Assembly (NCBI RefSeq): GCF_037975245.1 | Contig: NC_092572.1 | Coordinates: 586,001-650,000, forward strand | Direction: 5' to 3' | Source of the DNA: Apostichopus japonicus | Lineage: Eukaryota > Echinodermata > Holothuroidea > Aspidochirotida > Stichopodidae | Length of the DNA stretch: 64,000 bases | Shown here: positions 11,946 through 25,856 of the stretch, piece by piece | Layout of the letters: each line of letters starts with the position of its first letter | Numbering within the stretch: position 1 is the first letter of the stretch | Notes under the pieces: generated by a model | What the model was told of the DNA's origin: nothing | What the model saw: the letters and a program-made list of their open reading frames with translations, nothing else | Databases searched by the model: none | Position numbers and translations under genes: made by a program

Positions 11946-12429
11946 TGTGTGGAAAGATAACATATATAATTGTGGTCTATAATTTCATCGCAATATGTTT
12001 TTTCTATGATACACCAACATTAGTGTAATATAATATGATTTATTTCTAATTTAATTTCCTGCAACATATTTAAGAGCCTGGACAAAGGAGACGTGGAACC
12101 CTATTAACCTCACATTTTGAGCGATTTTGTTTTCATGCTGCGTAATTTATGCCTCATAAGACTAACTACCAGAGCATCATCAACTTAATGTTGTACTTTT
12201 GTTTTATAAACAAAGAATAGTATATTCCGCAAGAGACGGTTTGCGGATTGAATAATGTTACTATGTTGGAATAAGCAACAGGAACCGTTAAGGCTAAAAT
12301 GGTATGGTAATTAAACTGCCTACCTCTGCCTATACTGCAATCACTGCCTAGCATAGTGCATTGTTAATAGGTAGTGTGAACTAAGTTTTTTAAGACATGC
12401 GTGGAATTTCACTACAGTGATTTCTTCGA

Positions 12430-13045
12430 TAAAGCTGATTATATTAGATACTCTTCCTGTGTAGACATAGCTATTTGTACTCACATAGCTTACTGTGTGA
12501 GATATTCTTCCTGTGTAGACATTGGCATTATTACTCCCATAGCTTACTAAGCAAGATATTCTTGCTGTGTAGACATTGCTATTTGTACTCACATAGCTTG
12601 CTATGCAAGATATTCTTCCTGTGAAGACATTGTTATTTGTACTCACATATTTTACTATGCAAGATACTCTTCCTTTGTAGACATTGCCATTTGTACTCAC
12701 ATAGCTTACTGTGTGAGATATTCTTCCTGTGAAGACATTGCTATTTGTACTCACATAGCTTACTGTGCAAGATATTCTTCCTGTGTTGACATTGTTATCT
12801 GTAGTCACAAAGCTTACTGTATCAGGTATTCTTCCTGTGAAGACATTGCTATTTTTACTCACATAGCTTTCTATGCAAGATATTATTCCTGCGTAGACAT
12901 TGCTAGTTGTACTCACATATTTTACTATGCAAGATATTCTTCCTGTGTTACAGTGTTATTTGTACTCACATAGATTACTATGTCAGATATTCTTCCTGTG
13001 TTGACATTGTCATCTGTACTCACATAGCTTACTATGCAATCTTTG
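12430..13045. repeat. Minisatellite, 54-bp unit, about 11 copies
   Basis: Unit agatattcttcctgtgtaga, cattgctatttgtactcaca, tagcttactatgca. As 54 is a multiple of three, the minus strand carries a long open frame of 18-residue repeats (NVFTGRISHTVSYVSTNS-like). With no start context, splice sites or non-repeat domain I do not call it a gene. Confidence 0.92.
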
Positions 13046-14210
13046 CATAATGGAGAACAAGATTTTGTGAAGTTTAACCAAACAGAAAAGTATTAAAGTG
13101 TTCATATCTTTCAGTCTATTCTTTATTTTCGTTTAAAACTATCTACTTCAGAATCTAGTCTATAAAAAAAGACAGAAATAAAAAAAGTTAGCAGTATACA
13201 ATTAGTCATGATATGTATGGCGTAAAATAGTTATGTGATTGACTTATGGATGATATTCATGGAACTCTTCTCATATTAGTTAAGGTTCAGTGCTTCATTC
13301 ATTTAATGGCATGTAAGAGAACCTGTTAAACTCACTACGGTAATAATGTCGTCCAAAATGAAAACTTACTTACTTATCCTAAGCCAAACTAAACGCTGCG
13401 TTTGTTTTGTTAGTGTCAATACCATTAAAAATGATATACAATGCTTTTGGGAGACTTAAATCACTTTGTCGGCATTGTTTTGGCTAGCCTATGCTATAAA
13501 ACAGCTCAAAATGGTTTAGTAAAGAAGTAATATATACAGAAAGTTATTGAAAAATAATAAATATGCGTCAACTTTCCAATTAACAACCTGATATAATGAA
13601 TGATATCTAGCGCTACTGTCATGTTTTGAGTTTGCGAAACTATTTACATTGGTCTCGGTGATCTTAGAATAATTTATATTTGAGTTATTTATGAATGTGA
13701 GATAATCAATAATGTCAAAAATATTCCACATACCTTAGCTGAAATCCAAATCAAAAGACCATCTTCCTTACTATAAATATGGTGGCTTGATATATTCCAA
13801 GAAGCAGGAAGTAAAATTCATTTAAACGTGAGCACTTAAAAATGATTAAGATAATTTAGAAGTTTTTAAAACTCAGAAGTTTCTTTAATAACTTTTTGAA
13901 ATATTACTCAATACCAACACACCCTGTCCAACTTGGATGGTTGCCACTAAAATCATTCAAATCTGATTTCTTAAAATATCTCAATTTACTCCATGTCTTT
14001 TTCACAAAGCGAGAAGGTTACCTTGAGGAAAGGTTACGATAATCACCATTTTACACCCTTAAAACTACCGTTTGTAAACAAAAATAAAGAAAGCGCTAGA
14101 ATTGAAGAAAAAATGCAACCGCCTAAAGTTTTATGTAATACGCTTAATATTATGATTATTAAAATCATTCCCTCTGACATCCAAGAAGATCCTAGCTACA
14201 CCCAGTTGTT
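13046..14210. other. 3' flank of the receptor pseudokinase gene
   Basis: No gene seen. On the minus strand an ATTAAA at 13889-13884, about 320 bp past the stop codon, could serve as a polyadenylation signal; this is weak. Confidence 0.35.
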
Positions 14211-14336
14211 CTAGTTCCCAGCATGATAGATGTGTTCTGCGTAGGTTGCTTGATCGGTATTCGCGGCTCCCATGGGAACATACGTTGTTGGAATCGGTAT
14301 CTCATACGAACTGTCGCCGATTAGTTTCTCAAATTT
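14211..14336 (-). CDS. Pseudokinase gene exon 14: C-terminal tail
   Basis: Acceptor cccttaacag; phase 0; ends at TAG 14213-14211. It carries five Tyr: YEIP, YVPM, ATYAEHIYHAGN. YVPM fits YxxM, the known binding motif for the p85 SH2 domain of PI3-kinase. Confidence 0.8.
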   Translation of the reverse strand, partial: KFEKLIGDSSYEIPIPTTYVPMGAANTDQATYAEHIYHAGN

Positions 14337-17300
14337 CTGTTAAGGGATAATGCGTGTATTTTTGTTACAGAATGAATTTCCGTGTTTCCGTCACTCAGTG
14401 AATTGCTTTAACGTCTGCCCAAACTAATCATCACGTTTCACTCCATAATTAATATAAAAACAAGAGAAAGAACAAGGAGAATGATGCTATTCGAGTACAG
14501 CCTAGTGACCAGTTAAAACATGTTTTCTATATATGTTGAACAATAAAGAAACACACACCATGAATCTATTAAAGGGCTGTCCATATTATGAGCCTATCAT
14601 CTCGCATCTCTGCAACATCTTTATAGATTGTATCGTTGTAATGGAAATCAACAAACGGCGGTTGTGGTGACGTCACACATGTTTACATAAGCTTAACTAT
14701 CTTGTAACAAGGCGGTTTATTTACAAACAATAACTATCTGTATGGAAACAAGGCGGTTTATTTACAAACAATAACTGGTTGTGTGGAAACAAGGCGGTTT
14801 ATTTACCAACAATAACTAGCTTTGTGGAAACAAGACGGCTCATTTACTAACAATGACTAGCTGTGTGGAAACAAGGCGGTTTTTGTACCAACAGTAACTA
14901 GCTTTGTGGAAACAAGGCGGTTTATATACTAACAATGACTAGCTGTGTGGGAAAATGGTGGTTTATTTACTAACAATGACTAGCTGTGTGGGAAAATGAC
15001 AATTTATTATTAACAATGACTAGCTGTGTGGGAACAAGGCAGTTTATTTACAAAACAATAACTAGCTGTGTTGGAACAAGGCGGTTTATTTACAAACAAT
15101 AACTAGCTGTGTGGAAACAAGGTGTTTTTTTTTTTCAAGAGCAGAGTCCATTGGTCACAAGTACTCAACATTTTTAATGGTACAACATTACATTATTCAA
15201 AGACGTAAAGGGAGAAGAAGATTGGTTGAATGCTACCACCAACAAATATTGTCAAATCATGCTTCCAAATAGACGCTCATTATAGACGTTACGACACGTT
15301 GGAAAGACCAGTAAAGAGAAAAACAGTACTTACAGCTACGAACGTTTCCCTCAAATGATGAATGGAAGGTCGAAGAGAACAGTTATGGTTCCAGCAATCG
15401 AACAAGATCTCATCTCTACAAATATTCCAAAACAAAATGCGATTAGTGCTGAGCAGATTTTTTTCTTAAATAACGTCAGCCAAGATACAGCCTGGCCATC
15501 AAAAACCGAGCATTGTTTGTTAAGCCACAATCATAAAATGTTGTGTTGAGAAGCGCAGTATTTAACATGAATAGGGGACCATAAATACTTTTACTTTTAT
15601 AACCATTGTCTGCCAAGAATTTCCACGAGACTGTATGGGGATGTTCTTGACACAAAGCAACACTTTACCATCAATGCATTTGATTCCCTGTGAGGTACCG
15701 TGTATAACGGGTATCAGAGATGTAAATTGTTAGTTTGAGCTTCATTTATTTATCATTCTCAAATGTGCAAGGTATTGACGATTTGGTATAATTAAGGACA
15801 CACAAATGACAGTACTTATTTTGCTATACAGCTCTTTGTTTTGGAGACACTTTAAAAAAAATACAAGAAAGTTACGAAATTCAATCATAAAAAGAAACCA
15901 GTGAATGAAATCAGTTTTCTGAGTTTGGTTGACACCATGAAACATCGACCAAGAATTGTTCAAAATAAGACTGCAAACTATGTCTGGGTGTTTACTAAAT
16001 AAATTCTATAGAGTCTAAGAAAATAGCAAGGTCTCTGCATTTAATCCTTCCTTGAACTACTTCAATATTTATATTAATGCCATTGAAACAGACATTGAAA
16101 AAATTCATTGTTTCTTGAACCATACTGGATTATATTGTTACCCGATTTCAGTATGATTATCAAATAGCACCAAACGGTGTACGGACATTGTGGATAAGAC
16201 AAAAAGTAAATTAATACGATACTAACTTTATCTGCATGTACCTCTCTGGCCAAGGTACTGATGGCGCTGCAACGTTGTCAATCGATTCCACTTCCATGTC
16301 GACCGGAAACGGTGGTGTTCCTAACAGCAGTTATGAACATTGATAACATTCATCTTAAAATATAATGCAAATTCAAGTCATGTAGATTGATGATATCAGA
16401 AGACTCATTATACATAAGTTACCAAGTACGCAACACAACAATTTTATAAATGTATACCTCCCTGAAAGAAAGGTATCATAGTTTTATTGCAATTTTCAGA
16501 TATTTAAAGACCACACAAGTTAACGCAACAATAAAAGTAATATGCACATACTATGAATCATCTTAGATCTACATTAGTTTCGCTAAGACAATGTAATGGT
16601 TCGATATACCAATCAATAGACTCCTCCCGGACACGTACAGTGGAAGTAGGTTACTGATTGTCCATTAGTATACCAGCACACATAATCACTATCGGGACAC
16701 ATACAGTGGAAGTAGGCTACTGAGTGTACATTAGTATATATACCAGCACACACAATCACTATCGGAACACATACAGTGGAAGTAGGTTACTGATTGTCCA
16801 TTAGTATACCAGCACACATAATCACTATCGGGACACATACAGTGGAAGTAGGCTACTGAGTGTACATTAGTATATATACCAGCACACACAATCACTATCA
16901 GGACACATACAGTGGAAGTAGGCTACTGAGTGTACATTAGTATATATACCAGCACACACAATCACTATCAGGACACATACAGTGGAAGTAGGCTACTGAG
17001 TGTGCATTAGTATATATACCAGCACACACAATTACTATCGGAACACATACAGTGGAAGTAGGCTACTGAGTGTACATTAGTATATATACCAGCACACACA
17101 ATCACTATCAGGACACATACAGTGGAAGTAGGCTACTGAGTGTACATTAGTATATATACCAGCACACACAATCACTATCAGGACACATACAGTGGAAGTA
17201 GGCTACTGAGTGTGCATTAGTATATATACCAGCACACACAATCACTATCGGAACACATACAGTGGAAGTAGGCTACTGAGTGTACATTAGTATATATACC

Positions 17301-20300
17301 AGCACACACAATCACTATCGGAACACATACAGTGGAAGTAGGCTACTGAGTGTACATTAGTATATATACCAGCACACACAATCACTATCAGGACACATAC
17401 AGTGGAAGTAGGCTACTGAGTGTACATTAGTATATATACCAGCACACACAATCACTATCAGGACACATACAGTGGAAGTAGGCTACTGAGTGTGCATTAG
17501 TATATATACCAGCACACACAATCACTATCGGAACACATACAGTGGAAGTAGGCTACTGAGTGTACATTAGTATATATACCAGCACACACAATCACTATCG
17601 GGACACATACAGTGGAAGTAGGCTACTGAGTGTACATTAGTATATATACCAGCACACACAATCACTATCGGAACACATACAGTGGAAGTAGGCTACTGAG
17701 TGTACATTAGTATATATACCAGCACACACAATCACTATTAGGACACATACAGTGGAAGTAGGCTACTGAGTGTACATTAGTATATATACCAGCACACACA
17801 ATCACTATCAGGACACATACAGTGGAAGTAGGCTACTGAGTGTACATTAGTATATATACCAGCACACACAATCACTATCAGGACACATACAGTGGAAGTA
17901 GGCTACTGAGTGTGCATTAGTATATATACCAGCACACACAATCACTATCGACGTTAAACACTTATCTATGAGTATTTAGGCAATCATATATGACTGCCAA
18001 TAAACCAATGAGCACAGAAATACGTATCGATGGTATGATATTTGATGGATAGTTTACCAGCTGACATAATCTCCCATATTACTACTGCTGTAGACCACAC
18101 GTCACTGGATTCTGTATATTCATTCAATAGTAACAGTTCTGGTGGAAACTGGTTCAAACTCACCAAGCGTATCTATTGTCAAAGAGAAATATGTTTCACG
18201 AATATATAACTTGAGTTAAGCATGAATAAGATTTTTTTATGAACTACGATTCATGAAATGATAGAGTTATTAAATTTCAAATAAGATACTTTCTTACACT
18301 CTTAATTTATTGATTTTCCTGACGTGATGATAAAACTATTTGTTTCCCAAGAGAAATATTCAACAATAGCCAGACATAAATCACTTTCTCAGAGATTAAG
18401 GAAGCTTGGAAAAATAATAATGTTTACTTACTGATCTTAAAATTAAGAAAAAAGTAAATTCAATGAGCAAATGAAGTAATAACTATTCGTCAGATGGGTG
18501 ATGTGGGAGATATATTGACGGTGATGAGATATGTGGAGAATATGGGAGGGAAAACGTATGAGAACAGAGTAAATCATTGGTTTGTCCACCTGTTCCTTTT
18601 TAAGAATGGCTAGCTTCCGTGCATCGCTAGAGAGACAGAAATCGTACAATTTGACATGTCCTTCTTTTGTCAGTAAAACCTTCTTAGAAGACAATCCAGG
18701 ATGAAGAAACTGTGGATTTATTACAACAAAAAAACGGTTAATTTATTATTTGGAAAAGAATTGCAATAAACAAATAATTTCACGATGAAACCATCAATCT
18801 AGATGAATACGGTTAAAAGTAAGTTGTGGTTATAATTGTAAAATTTATCTTCTCCAAAACACATTTGAAAAGAGCTAAGTAATAATGTTGGCTGTAACGA
18901 GACTTGTACCAGAGATATAAGGATTACAAGTTATTCGCTAAAGCAGAGCTATCCTGCCATTTGCTGTTTCCAAAACCCAATATAATCAATTGCCTCCAAG
19001 ATTCTAAACCAGTCATTTAAACTTCATTCATAGAGATTCTCTGTTTTACAACAATGATCTCCGTAAAGGTCAAGAAAGGATTAGAAAACAAAAGTACGTT
19101 AAGCTTATATACATATGAAACAGAAAATTGGCCGGAACATCCGAATTGCAAACAAAATGTGTGTGGTCACTTACCCCGAAGGTTTTAAGAATGTCCATTC
19201 CTTCTAAGATACCTGAGATATGTTTGATGACGTCAGTAACTGACATTGAACTGCAGCAATAATAATCCCCCTTTTCTTTAGTGTCACGTGACAACACGCT
19301 ATGCAGATTTTCGCCAGCGAAATGTGTAGTTATCAGCCAAAGTCTATCTAAAAAAATGATGGATTATATCAAAATTACATAAGGATATATATAGAACAGC
19401 AATGTCCTGTCAAGATAAGCGTAATTTGATATCAATGACTGAAAATTAATCATTCCTTTGTTATAAATGTAAAATAAATGTAAGAAAAATTAAAGTAAGT
19501 AACAAAATTGTATCACATGACTTTTAACATTACATCCAGTTTGAGAACTTGAGTTCAGTCAGTTTTATTTACATCCAGTTGTCCTTATTCCTTGTAATCG
19601 TATACTGTGCTGTAGTCCGATATGATGCTGTGGGAAGCTTGCATTTCAATACATGTCATGATATGATAGATTTGTCTCTTATGTAATTCTTGCAATTCTT
19701 TCGTGCTTTTTTTTCTTCATCACTTGATAGCGTGTGTACGAAATATCAGAGATATCGAAAGGATTGAAAGAGTCAACAACTCACTGTTTTGGATAGATAT
19801 AGCCTCGATCTTTGCTAGATGGTTCGATGCTGGTAATTCGAGACATTTTCTGATGTAAGCCTCCCAATGAATTTCTTTCTTTCTAATGAGCTTTTCTGAA
19901 AATATAACGCAACAAGTCATCAATTCAATACGGCGTGCCTTCATACTGCTCAAAATGTTGACTGAAGCACCATTTAATAATACAATCGGGAAACTAGATC
20001 CAAAAGGAATAAATCCTTCTTTACTGCACACAACAAATTGAAGTATTCTCTTAGATCAGATTCCGGCCATAATTTGAAGATATTCACTTAATATATCACT
20101 AACCTGTTAGGGTTGTTATTACAACACACTTATTGGTCTCATTAGCAAGATTTATAGATCCCATCCATCTTTTGTAGATTTTTCCTATCTTTATTTTCTT
20201 GATGATGGAAATTTCATTCTCACTCAACAAACGGGGGTCTTTCCCTGCAATCACATCTGCTGTAGAATAATAATCTGTGGAAAAGTTGAGAAACGTACAT

Positions 20301-23300
20301 TACGGCCAATGAGCATATATCGTAGTCATTTTCTATTGTAAGTCATCGTTGAATGTTGGCTGTTGATGACCGACAATTCCCATTGGCTAATTAGTGATTG
20401 AACAGTCGACATAGTTTAATTACATGTCAACTATGTTAATCTTCTTCTATGTATTGTCTTTTCTTCCATCTTCTTTTCAAACATCATAACCCACAGATAA
20501 AACTTTATTAAATACGACTAGTCTGTATACGATAAACAGCTGCTATCTTTCAATAATTAATTTACTTTCAAACTATTACCATTTGGAGTAAACTTACTCG
20601 GTTCACTTCCCCCAGAATTGTGCGAGTTTTGTGAGTTTTCTTCGTCATCAGGTATCTTTGGTAATGCTTTCCTGTTACAGAAATAAATGGCGTTGCATCA
20701 TGTTGGCAAAGTTCATCAACATAATAGCCATGTAGTAAATTATTAAAAGGAAATACTTTAATTTCAAATATCTGTCGTTTGAAAAAAAAAAATTCTGGAA
20801 GTAATTTAAGGGTAATGAAATAAATTGAATAATGGGATATATTTCTGAAAGACATAAAACATTTTATATTAACCCCCACTATGCATTCCATTATAAACAC
20901 GAACCAACCAATCCCTAACTCCACAATCTGTTCTGGTTTAATTGTGTAGTAAATAATCTCACAAACATGACTATGTACTTTTTGCGTCCGATTAATTTTT
21001 CATCTCGACCACAGCAATAACAAAGAATGGGACACGCTTGTGTTTGTTTTAAGTTTTTAGTGGCTCGATCTCTGCGAAAAGGGCAACATTTTGAAAAACC
21101 AGTGAAGCATCGTAATTGTCCGATTACATATTGCACACTAGTTAAACAACGTGATTGTGGGATTACATACTACACAAAAATAAACATCGTGATTGTGGTA
21201 ATAAATATATATAAAAAAATCATTAAACATCATGATTGTGGGATAAATACTACACAATAGTTTAACAACGTGATTGTGGGATTATATACTACACACTACT
21301 TAAACATCATGATTTTTGGGTTACATGGCAACAGAGTAGTGAACATGACAACAAATCGAGAATTCCTTACGTTCCTTCTGTCAGAATACTTTTTCGATTA
21401 ACTGTACAATAAAGAGAATTTTTTTCAAGAAAATTTTATATAAACCTTATTGGTTTCCATAAAATGTAGGGATATTGCATTTTCAGAAAACCAATTTAAA
21501 TTGTAACAGAAAATGTAATAAATATATAATATTATTATGTTATACATTTTATAATCAAACTAACGTGAACTTAGATCACTGAAGGAGTAATGTTTTGTGT
21601 TTTGAGTGTTGTATTTGTAATAATAGTATTGTATTTAAATGTTCATTGTGAAATGAAATATGAAACAAAGCATTTCAAAGCAAGGTTAATGAGAACATGT
21701 GTCATATAAAAGGGATCTTAGAGCAAAACTTGAAATTGTACATTAGATCCAGAAATTTATTTTAAATAAAACCTTACTTGATTGATCGGTATCTGAGGCT
21801 CCTTTATCAAGAACATTCATTTGATGACTTGACATTGATGAGGTGACATTTGGAATTCCAATCCGAAAGGAAAAGAGAATGAAGAGGAAGCGAGAGTGAT
21901 AATTTCTGCCTTGCTCTATATATCACTGTAAGTCATATTGCTTGCTAGGGCTACTGGTATAAGTTAAGTAGTAACGGGATGGGATGAGGTGGCTGGAGGG
22001 CCACTGGTAGAAGTTAAGAAGAGGCGGGATGGGATGAGGTGGCGGGAGGGCTACTGGATAAAGGTGAGTAGTGACGGGATGGGATGAGGTGGCTGGAGGG
22101 CTGCTGGTAGAAGTTGAGAAGAGGCGGGATGGATTGAGGTGGCTGGAGGGCTACTGGTAGAAGTTAAGTAGTGACGGGATGGGATGAGGTGGCGGGAGGT
22201 CTACTGGTAGAAGTTGAGAAGAGGCGGGATGGGATGAGGTAGCGGGAGGTCTTCTGGTAGAAGTTGAGAAGAGGCAGGATGGGATAAGGTGACTGGAGGG
22301 CTACTGGTAGAAGTTAAGTAGTGAAGGGATGGGACGAGGTAGCTGAAGGGCTACTAATAAAAGTTAAGAAGAGGCGGGATGGAATGATGTGGCTGGAGGG
22401 CTACTGGTAGAAGTAGTGTTTATGCCAAAGTTTGACATTTTAATAAACTCACCCTCGCCGGTTTTGTGTTACTGTAAAACATAGAAAGAAATAATGCATT
22501 TGTGAGTATATATCTTGAAAATGGATCAATCAAATATACATGATAAAGTAATATACATGATAAAGTAAAATCCATAAATACACTAATGTTGGTAAGTACT
22601 ATTAAACTATTGAGATAATAAAAGCAGTAGTAAATTGTGCATCAGGAGATATATCATCTTTCCTTTAAAAGTTTGATCTAGTTTGTAGTAAAATGTTTGA
22701 AGTTTAAATAATACGTGCACCCAGACCTTCGTCCTACCTCTTCCTATCTCCGAAGGTTTATTGTTTACCCATTCTCATTTGATCCACTGTTTAACATTTG
22801 AAATGTCTCCCTGGTCATATCACAACATTTTATTATATGCTTACATTACGTTGTAGTACAGAGAACAGTCTAAAAAGGAATTTTAATGCCTACAGATCAG
22901 ACATGAATTTTAACTTTTCTAATAGGCATGTGGACAATTTGTGTGGCTATACCTCGATAATGTGTTCTATACGTAGTTCTATGATGTTTTTTGCTAACGT
23001 ATTTGATAAACGAAACAGCGTTATAGTCTATATCATATAAATTGCTGTCATTGTTTCATAAATTTGAAAGTTCAATATTGTGTACAATACTAATACCTAC
23101 ATCTGAATTTTCTGACTGTGAAACAAGCACAAACTAACAGACAACTGGAAATGGACCCGACAACACCAGCCACAATCATCCATTTGTTGTTCCCTAAGGA
23201 TGTAAAACGAGTAAAGATATGTTTTTGTGGAAACTCCTGAGGACGATATTGGGTCTATGACTACATAATTTGAATGGTATTGGTTTTGATCTACCTATAC

Positions 23301-24167
23301 CCAGCAGCTTCTTTTTTACATTATTGCTTCTATATACTAGCATTTGATCAATATATGTATAAATACACTTATTCAGTAAGGAAGCATTAGGCTATGTCTA
23401 CTGATGTTATTATCGTGTGTTCATGTATACTAATTACAACGAGGCTAACATTCAAGTACGATCTATCATGAAAGGTATTCCCCTCGTTGGCGAAAAGAAA
23501 CCGCAACCTATTGAATGACATATTAACCGCAAGCCTTGTATGCAACACAGAAACTATTAAGTACCAAAACTATAAGTTACATATAACTGAACAAAAGAAT
23601 TAACAATAATAGAATTGAACACAACTGAACAAAAATTATATAGAGCGGAAGAAAAATATTGCAGATGGAATATTGGATGTTGATATGAATATAAACATAT
23701 ACTGACTTGTGTTCTTAATGAATTATGTTCCTCAAGAAGTTATATTTTAGTTTAACGTTCAAATCACTGACGACACAATGTTATATTGGATGTAGTTTAA
23801 ACATGAACACAAATTTGAAGACAGTTAGCTTTTTGAATAGTAAAACAGGGAATTGCAGTCAGCGAGATGTTATTTTGGTCATTTCAATGCAAAACAAAAT
23901 ATTCTTAGATAATGCGTACCTTGCAATGCATATTGCGTATTCATTACAGTACATCAATTATAAATTCATCAAATTAGCCTCCTTTATAAAAATAAATTGG
24001 TCAGATCGTGAAACAAACTATTGAATACTTCTAATTAAGAACATTATCTTGTTCAACTTGGTGATATCACGACCTTTGTTATATATATGCATGTCGAAAA
24101 ATAGTGATTAAAATATGTTGAAAGTTGATTAATTGGGCTTCACCAGCCGTGTAGAATCGACCGCATG

Positions 24168-24214
<47 letters not shown>

Positions 24215-25824
24215 CCTATTGACCACACAAGAAACATAGGGATCGCGTGACGATAATTGTAGCGCAGCAGGTAAACTGGCATTTCTTTGAGGTACATTTG
24301 ATGCTTGTTCTATCTTCATGGTTCCATGTTTTGTTTTATTTGACGAATACACCCAATCACAGAATGTCGAAGTACCTTTAGACGATATGAACTTGTCTAT
24401 TGTGTAGTAAACCTCTTAAAAATATAAGATAAACATGAACTGAAAGTTTTTTAGGAAATCTTAATTGAACATTTTGTTAATTGAAAGATTTGAGAGATTT
24501 AAATGGAAGCAATGGTTACAGTGAGATTTTGACGAAGAGACTCGGTTCATGATTATGTCGAATACCGGAAAGTACGCCATGTTGAAATTACTGTCGAAGT
24601 TAGCAAACTAGATGGGTCGGTTACAGCTTACTATGTCGAACGGTACACGGATTTATTCCATCGCACTATTCGTCGTGAGCAATTAAATGTCGAAGTTCAC
24701 ATATTGTAGAGGTCGGAGTTAACAAACTATGTCTAACACCACGCAACGTTGGTCTCGGAATGACTTTCTTTTAAGCAATGCTTTGAAGTACTAATTGATT
24801 CCTCAATAGAAAACTTTATCAAAGTTAATTTGACGAAGTTGCAAGAACGGCGTGTTATTTTAGATTTTAATATTTCATTCTGAAAGGGAGACAGAAAAGT
24901 GTCTAAGTGATCGTAAACTACACGCGGTACCCTGATTGACCTTGTATTGACCTGAACGGCTGAAATACATCTATGTCTCGTTAGAAGAGGGAATTTTGTA
25001 ACAATCTCTAACTGGTCGAACCTCCGTTCTGCATATTGAGCTTATAATACACCAGTGCTGTTTTCTTTCTTTTTCCTTTCATAATCACGTATGTTAGTTA
25101 ATAGGGGGCGCTATATAGTTCCATTAGCTTCATAAGGCAACGTAATCTAAGTAGCTATTAACAAAACTGTAAACATAACAGCGTTCATGGATCTTATCAA
25201 AACTGAACCTGCGTAAAGAAAGGATAATTTTAAATATGTTTTTTGCTAGAAGACTAGGAAAGAAGTTATATTCTAACATTTTTATAGATTTAAGTTCGCA
25301 ATTTAGTAGTTACGTACAACGTTACATATGTTACACCAGTTATCATGTACATGATACTGGCATTGTAATCTAGGCTAATTTAGGGTTACAGAGCTAACAT
25401 GATCAAGATATATTGTCGATACTTATTGCAAAGCTATGATCTTGAAAGAAGGTCTGGTGTTGGGTAAGACGGCCTTGGGAAGATGTGTAAATGTATAGTC
25501 TATGTTTCATTACTTTAGTACTGAAAACACGTTCAGAAGAACACGAAGAAGGTAACGGGCGAACACTAGTAGATCGCTTATAAATTGTAAATAACTATAA
25601 ATATGCAAATAAGCTTTACTAGCATGGTATGGTCGCAATATAAACTATGTACGTTATAGAAGTATAACGGGTCAGGAAAATGCCGTGTTTAATGCAGTTG
25701 AACGGTAGAGACAGGTAAAGTTAATATTGTTCCCTAACTTGTGACTATCGTTTAGATGGGACCTGCATTAGCTATCTAATGAACGAGGACGGAAAACATA
25801 TAAAAACACAATAAATAGTACAAG

Positions 25825-25856
<32 letters not shown>

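Noticed and set aside
15742-15947. Alternative last kinase exon (open frame after a ttgcag acceptor)
   Set aside because: Phase fits, but it lacks the RP motif, and the exon at 15334-15415 matches subdomain XI far better.
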